Positions 63,501-64,000 of a stretch of DNA of 64,000 nucleotides are shown here, one piece after another; position 1 is the first letter of the stretch; every line of letters starts with the position of its first letter. The translations under genes and the position numbers were made by a program. The stretch lies in the NCBI GenBank assembly GCA_026874595.1, contig CM049307.1, forward strand, positions 43,218,362 to 43,282,361, given 5' to 3'. The notes below the pieces were generated by a model, which saw only the letters and a list, made by a program, of their open reading frames with translations, was not told the DNA's origin and searched no databases. The DNA comes from Sipunculus nudus. Its lineage: Eukaryota; Annelida; Sipuncula; Golfingiida; Sipunculidae.

Positions 63501-64000
63501 TAACAACAGAAAATACACCTTCTTCAATATTAACTTTTTAAAACCAGTACTTATAATGTAAGTGAAGCCATTTGAAAAATAAGGATTATTAAGTATTACA
63601 AAAACAAACCTATCATTTATCAACAATATGTAATGTAAAACATATTTCATTGTACTTCCAGTGTCCTCTTGAATTTACATTTTTCTGTATTTTAAAGAAA
63701 TAGAATTACACTTATCTCTATGAAACTTACATTATGTGATTGAAGATCAGATTGTTATACATTTGCACTAGGTGTTGATATATATGCTTACCTACTTATG
63801 ATATATATAAATGCCATACTTACTGTACACAAATTGTTACTATAGATGCTTACCAGCTCATAACGTAAAAGAATGCCATACTCATTATACACTATGTGTT
63901 GTGATATATGCCTACCTGCTCATAACATATATGAATGCCACAATGAAGTACACAACACAGGAGAAGATGTACGCCAGCTTCATGTTATACCACATATAAG
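39124..64000 (-). CDS. TMC: TMC-family transmembrane channel-like protein, 13 exons, 5'-partial
   Basis: Join on the minus strand: 64000-63916, 63432-63282, 62345-62187, 61654-61512, 60616-60493, 59642-59545, 55992-55897, 55128-55053, 53846-53716, 51206-51042, 50417-50339, 46614-46446, 39533-39124. Total 1886 nt: two bases of a split codon, 627 codons and a TAA. All internal boundaries are GT/AG and phases agree. Residues are numbered from the first one visible. Hydrophobic segments lie near 8-26, 100-125, 138-161, 180-198, 232-250, 270-285/289-308, 331-351 and 398-414. CWET is at 221-224 and CGPY at 361-364. The order CWET, D-F-I-F, P-E-F-x-I-A-R-N, G-S-F-Y-S-P, P-W-R-A, CGP is that of the TMC domain. 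TMC proteins are multi-pass membrane proteins; TMC1/2 form the pore of hair-cell mechanotransduction, other members have diverse roles. The tail after residue 450 is Ser/Pro-rich. The start and N-terminal cytoplasmic part lie beyond 64000. It resembles the TMC4/5/7 side more than TMC1/2, but subfamily is uncertain. Confidence 0.93.
41014..44138 (+). mobile_element. HT element with about eight F1 units, tail hairpin missing
   Basis: Head ACAAGTGACCCATGGGTCA at 41014. F1 units of about 337 bp follow, marked by TTCTGGGGGGTACTT at about 41331, 41671, 42009, 42344, 42679, 43523, 43643 and 43922. They share CCACCAGTCTGCAGAAACTG and GGTAACAGAGACCTAATTTC. It ends in a GACGGACAGACAGACGGAC run and ATCGCTATAGG without the hairpin. 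It shares its first 450 bp with 47250-47700. Confidence 0.75.
42877..43225 (-). mobile_element. truncated pearl/HINE-like element inside an F1 unit
   Basis: The minus-strand 3' end is GTGTCATTCCGACAC, AT, CTAG, TTTACGAATT, as in the full element at 12211. About 1.7 of the 180-bp units remain, then homology stops near 43225. The insertion lies in the TTCGTAAAAAA run of an F1 unit. Confidence 0.75.
46446..46614 (-). CDS. TMC: TMC exon L, start of cytoplasmic tail
   Basis: Acceptor GTTAACAG|GAATCA, donor TCACCAG|GTAGGT, 169 nt (residues 436-492). ESMDKKYLTSLLQQTK continues the basic post-helix segment and matches the D-K-x-x-L-x-x-L pattern. After it the sequence becomes Ser/Pro/Gly-rich and is probably disordered. 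Ends in phase 1. Confidence 0.88.
47250..49490 (+). mobile_element. complete HT element with six F1 units (2.24 kb)
   Basis: Head ACAAGTGACCCATGGGTCA followed by TGACGCTCAGCTGA. F1 units spaced 336-339 bp (marker CTGGGG at 47901, 48238, 48577, 48913 and 49251). Then GGACGG run, AAAGAGTGATCGC and tail hairpin 49454-49490. Head GCTCAGCTGA is the reverse complement of tail TCAGCTGAGC. No ORF beyond chance. Best complete example of the architecture. Confidence 0.75.
49540..50060 (+). repeat. F4 dispersed repeat copy
   Basis: Shares ATCCACAA(T/A)C(T/C)TTT, TGTGACCTTGA and ATAAATAAATCAAGTTTGAA with 32828-33680. Two sub-units about 280 bp apart. Confidence 0.65.
50339..50417 (-). CDS. TMC: TMC exon K
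   Basis: Acceptor ATCCTTACAG|TGTTGC, donor TCATTG|GTCAGT, 79 nt (residues 409-435). It completes the last helix (F-VAFHYSRV) and encodes the cytoplasmic VHLLRKQLSL, similar to the R-x-Q-L-S-L following the last helix in TMC5/7-type proteins. Phase 0 at the 3' end. Confidence 0.9.
50418..51041 (-). other. TMC intron K/J (0.6 kb)
   Basis: AT-rich. Acceptor-like words resembling that of exon K (ATTACAG after T-rich text) recur at about 50466, 50546, 50601 and 50628. Otherwise nothing recognised. Confidence 0.5.
51042..51206 (-). CDS. TMC: TMC exon J (CGPY motif)
   Basis: Acceptor GCCTTTACAG|AATCAA, donor CTCTT|GTAAGT, 165 nt (residues 354-409). SDTCGPYQG matches the conserved CGPF loop of TMC proteins. 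It is followed by NNNTWEVVLDLFE, an amphipathic stretch and the start of the last membrane helix. Its acceptor plus the first ~45 nt is the source, or a member, of the 72-bp array in the upstream intron. Confidence 0.93.
51207..51790 (-). repeat. 72-bp minisatellite built from the exon J splice acceptor and exon start, eight intronic copies
   Basis: The word GGCCA(C/T)AGGTATCTG recurs at 51254, 51326, 51399, 51470, 51542 (GGCGAT), 51614, 51687 and 51760, spaced 71-73 bp. The exon J member is at 51181. On the minus strand each unit reads CTTTACAG|AATCAAGCCTTCAG, TGTGGCCTGTATCAGG, GTAACAACAACAATAATAAC. So each carries an AG acceptor, the SDTCG-type codons and a potential GT donor. Confidence 0.95.
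51826..53131. mobile_element. 1306-bp Tc1/mariner-pogo (Tigger-like) element in TMC intron J/I
   Basis: Ends CAGTAAAACCCC and, on the opposite strand, CAGTGAAACCCCAGTCTGCG. TA lies at 51824-51825 and 53132-53133. Subterminal GGTGTCC/GGACACC words recur at both ends. An internal direct duplication of about 165 bp (ACATTTCTGCACTGGGACC at about 52169 and 52322) is present. No transposase ORF seen, so it is non-autonomous or decayed. Confidence 0.85.
53134..53715 (-). other. left part of TMC intron J/I
   Basis: AT-rich. No feature recognised. Confidence 0.6.
53716..53846 (-). CDS. TMC: TMC exon I
   Basis: Acceptor GCTTCCAG|CTGAG, donor CTACCA|GTAAGT, 131 nt (residues 311-354). CVPSIKPWRAGRTHT matches the basic loop before a late TMC helix. 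The helix runs from about 331 to 351. It ends with CA of Gln354, completed by the first base of exon J. Confidence 0.93.
53847..55052 (-). other. TMC intron I/H (1.2 kb)
   Basis: No recognisable repeat or exon. Complementary words CTCTGATTGG-like and CCAATGAGAGCC near 54110-54180 suggest a small decayed element. Confidence 0.5.
55053..55128 (-). CDS. TMC: TMC exon H
   Basis: Acceptor CTCTGCAG|GTTGGG, donor AAAAGG|GTAAGT, 76 nt (residues 285-310). It encodes LGSFYSPIMPLIMIVKLFII and ends FYLKR. The G-x-F-Y/F-x-P-x-x-P core and the following helix are conserved in the TMC domain. Confidence 0.95.
55129..55896 (-). other. TMC intron H/G (0.8 kb)
   Basis: AT-rich. Nothing recognised. Confidence 0.6.
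55897..55992 (-). CDS. TMC: TMC exon G
   Basis: Acceptor TCTTCCAG|GGTGATG behind a long CT-rich tract, donor TGTGCTG|GTAAGT, 96 nt (residues 253-285). It contains PEFNIARNTLNLIYSQALCW, matching the TMC motif P-E-F-x-I-A-x-N-x-L-x-L-I-Y-x-Q. The head of a dispersed repeat begins 37 bp upstream of the acceptor. Confidence 0.95.
56030..59176 (+). mobile_element. composite HT element filling TMC intron G/F
   Basis: The head ACAAGGGACCCATGGGTCA at 56030 lies 38 bp from exon G. 56668-57030 matches 13893-14243. 57030-57780 matches 27678-28480. F2 units are at 57800-58320 and 58460-59176. A (GGAC)-rich run follows at about 59050-59117, then the hairpin tail at 59140-59176. Either one long element or nested ones. 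Confidence 0.65.
59177..59544 (-). other. right part of TMC intron G/F
   Basis: Downstream of the repeat tail and upstream of nothing recognised. No feature. Confidence 0.5.
59545..59642 (-). CDS. TMC: TMC exon F (CWET motif)
   Basis: Acceptor TTTTGTAG|TGTTGG, donor GAGGAA|GTAAGT, 98 nt (residues 221-253). It opens with CWETFMGTQIYRLVVMDFIF, the most diagnostic TMC signature (C-W-E-T-x-x-G-x-x-x-Y-x-L-x-x-x-D-F-I). The rest of the membrane helix runs to about residue 250. It ends with two bases (AA) of Lys253. Confidence 0.95.
59643..60492 (-). other. TMC intron F/E (0.85 kb)
   Basis: AT-rich, no recognised feature apart from a normal donor GTCAGC and acceptor TTTTGTAG at its ends. Confidence 0.6.
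60493..60616 (-). CDS. TMC: TMC exon E
   Basis: Acceptor AATTACAG|GACCATG, donor AGAGAG|GTCAGC, 124 nt (residues 179-220). It encodes the helix TMLLNGVTLGALLVFWF and an extracellular-type segment with Cys202, Asp-rich VDPFDR and YGVECRE leading into CWET of exon F. The donor is GTCAGC, a weaker match than its neighbours. Confidence 0.9.
60990..61480. repeat. degenerate minisatellite in TMC intron E/D
   Basis: About seven irregular units of 60-70 bp with GTGTGG(C/A)TGGCTCAC, TGATGAAGTGTAT and TCTGTCTTAA(T/A)G. The unit is not obviously derived from the neighbouring exons. Confidence 0.7.
61512..61654 (-). CDS. TMC: TMC exon D
   Basis: Acceptor TTTGAAG|GTGGAC, donor GGGCAG|GTAAGA, 143 nt (residues 132-179). 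It holds a membrane helix (about 138-161) and then TFERYRQPRYELYI, matching the TMC motif E-x-Y-x-x-P-R-Y-E-x-Y before the next helix. It ends after two bases of an Arg codon completed by exon E. Confidence 0.92.
62092..62186 (-). repeat. 29-bp tandem copies of the exon C splice donor
   Basis: Minus-strand boundary words: real TTAAAG|GTAAGA at 62187/62186; copies TTTAAG|GCAAGG at 62158/62157, ATTAAG|GTAAGC at 62130/62129, TTTAAAG|GTAAGG at 62101/62100. They are spaced 29, 28 and 29 bp with shared AA(C/T)ACWGG(C/T)(A/T)TT text. Confidence 0.8.
62187..62345 (-). CDS. TMC: TMC exon C
   Basis: Acceptor TGATTTAG|GAGTA, donor TTAAAG|GTAAGA, 159 nt, phase 0 at both ends (residues 79-131). It starts with the charged EYLVVFRKDEETR and continues into a long Leu-rich membrane helix (about 100-125). 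The 3' border is followed in the intron by three degenerate copies at 29-bp intervals. Confidence 0.9.
62346..63281 (-). other. TMC intron C/B (0.9 kb)
   Basis: Contains a decayed GACCACC-type MITE fragment near 62565-62640 (TATTAAGACCACCTGTTTAT). The remainder is unremarkable. Confidence 0.55.
63282..63432 (-). CDS. TMC: TMC exon B
   Basis: Acceptor GACACAG|CTTGG, donor CTGCAG|GTAGGT, 151 nt, 50 full codons (residues 29-78). It contains VLSGWDFTIT at residues 52-61, matching the conserved GWDF(C/T)IT loop found between the first membrane helices of TMC proteins. It is followed by a K/Q-rich stretch (LKHKSIFKDLQ) expected on the cytoplasmic side. Confidence 0.9.
63782..63915 (-). repeat. 62-bp tandem copies of the exon A 3' end and splice donor
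   Basis: On the minus strand the exon A end TGGCATTCATATATGTTATG|AGCAG|GTAGGC is followed by ATGGCATTCTTTTACGTTAT...GAGCTG|GTAAGC. Then comes ATGGCATTTATATATATCAT...AAGTAG|GTAAGC. Boundaries are at about 63916, 63854 and 63792. Confidence 0.85.
63916..64000 (-). CDS. TMC: TMC exon A (partial at window edge)
   Basis: The exon begins outside the window and ends at donor AGCAG|GTAGGC. It reads YMWYNMKLAYIFSC followed by the rest of a hydrophobic segment (residues 8-26). YN(M)xLAY is typical just before an early TMC membrane helix. It ends in phase 2, and the split AG|C codon gives Ser with exon B. Its last ~25 nt and donor are copied twice in the adjacent intron. Confidence 0.85.

Overview
This is a non-coding-rich window of an AT-rich animal nuclear genome, most likely a bivalve mollusc. 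The reasons are the intron-split gene on the minus strand, the very high density of short non-autonomous repeats with (GGAC)n tails, the 180-bp tandem arrays inside a pearl/HINE-like element, and long (AT)n, (CT)n and poly-G tracts. No bacterial features, operons, RNA genes or CRISPR arrays are visible. Species assignment is inference.

The only gene I can support is a transmembrane channel-like (TMC) gene on the minus strand. Thirteen exons run from the right edge (64000, gene enters from outside) down to a stop at 39124. All twelve internal junctions use GT/AG and keep frame, giving 627 contiguous residues with about nine hydrophobic membrane segments, the CWET motif, the CGPY motif and a Ser/Pro-rich cytoplasmic tail. 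The N-terminal part lies beyond the window.

Layout: 1-3905 is AT-rich non-coding DNA with repeat fragments. 3906-14750 and 14751-25601 are two head-to-tail copies of one 10.85-kb segment, nearly identical (three substitutions plus homopolymer/microsatellite length changes found by eye). Each copy contains a minisatellite, a 556-bp internal direct duplication, a (TA)n tract and a pearl/HINE-like element with six 180-bp repeats. 25602-39100 is a mosaic of dispersed repeats, including one 792-bp TA-flanked inverted-repeat transposon nested in an older repeat. 39124-64000 is the TMC gene, whose introns hold more of the same repeats and a second, 1306-bp TA-flanked transposon.

The most interesting pattern is in the TMC gene. 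At three separate exons the exon/intron boundary has been tandemly copied into the neighbouring intron: the acceptor of exon J (72-bp unit, eight extra copies), the donor of exon C (about 29-bp unit, three extra copies) and the donor of exon A (62-bp unit, two extra copies). This creates series of decoy splice sites beside the real ones. A second pattern is a set of same-strand repeats sharing a 5' head (ACAAGGGACCCATGGGTCA) and a 3' hairpin tail ending GTCAGCTGAGCTAAAAA, with very different interiors. They look like a Helentron/HINE-type superfamily.
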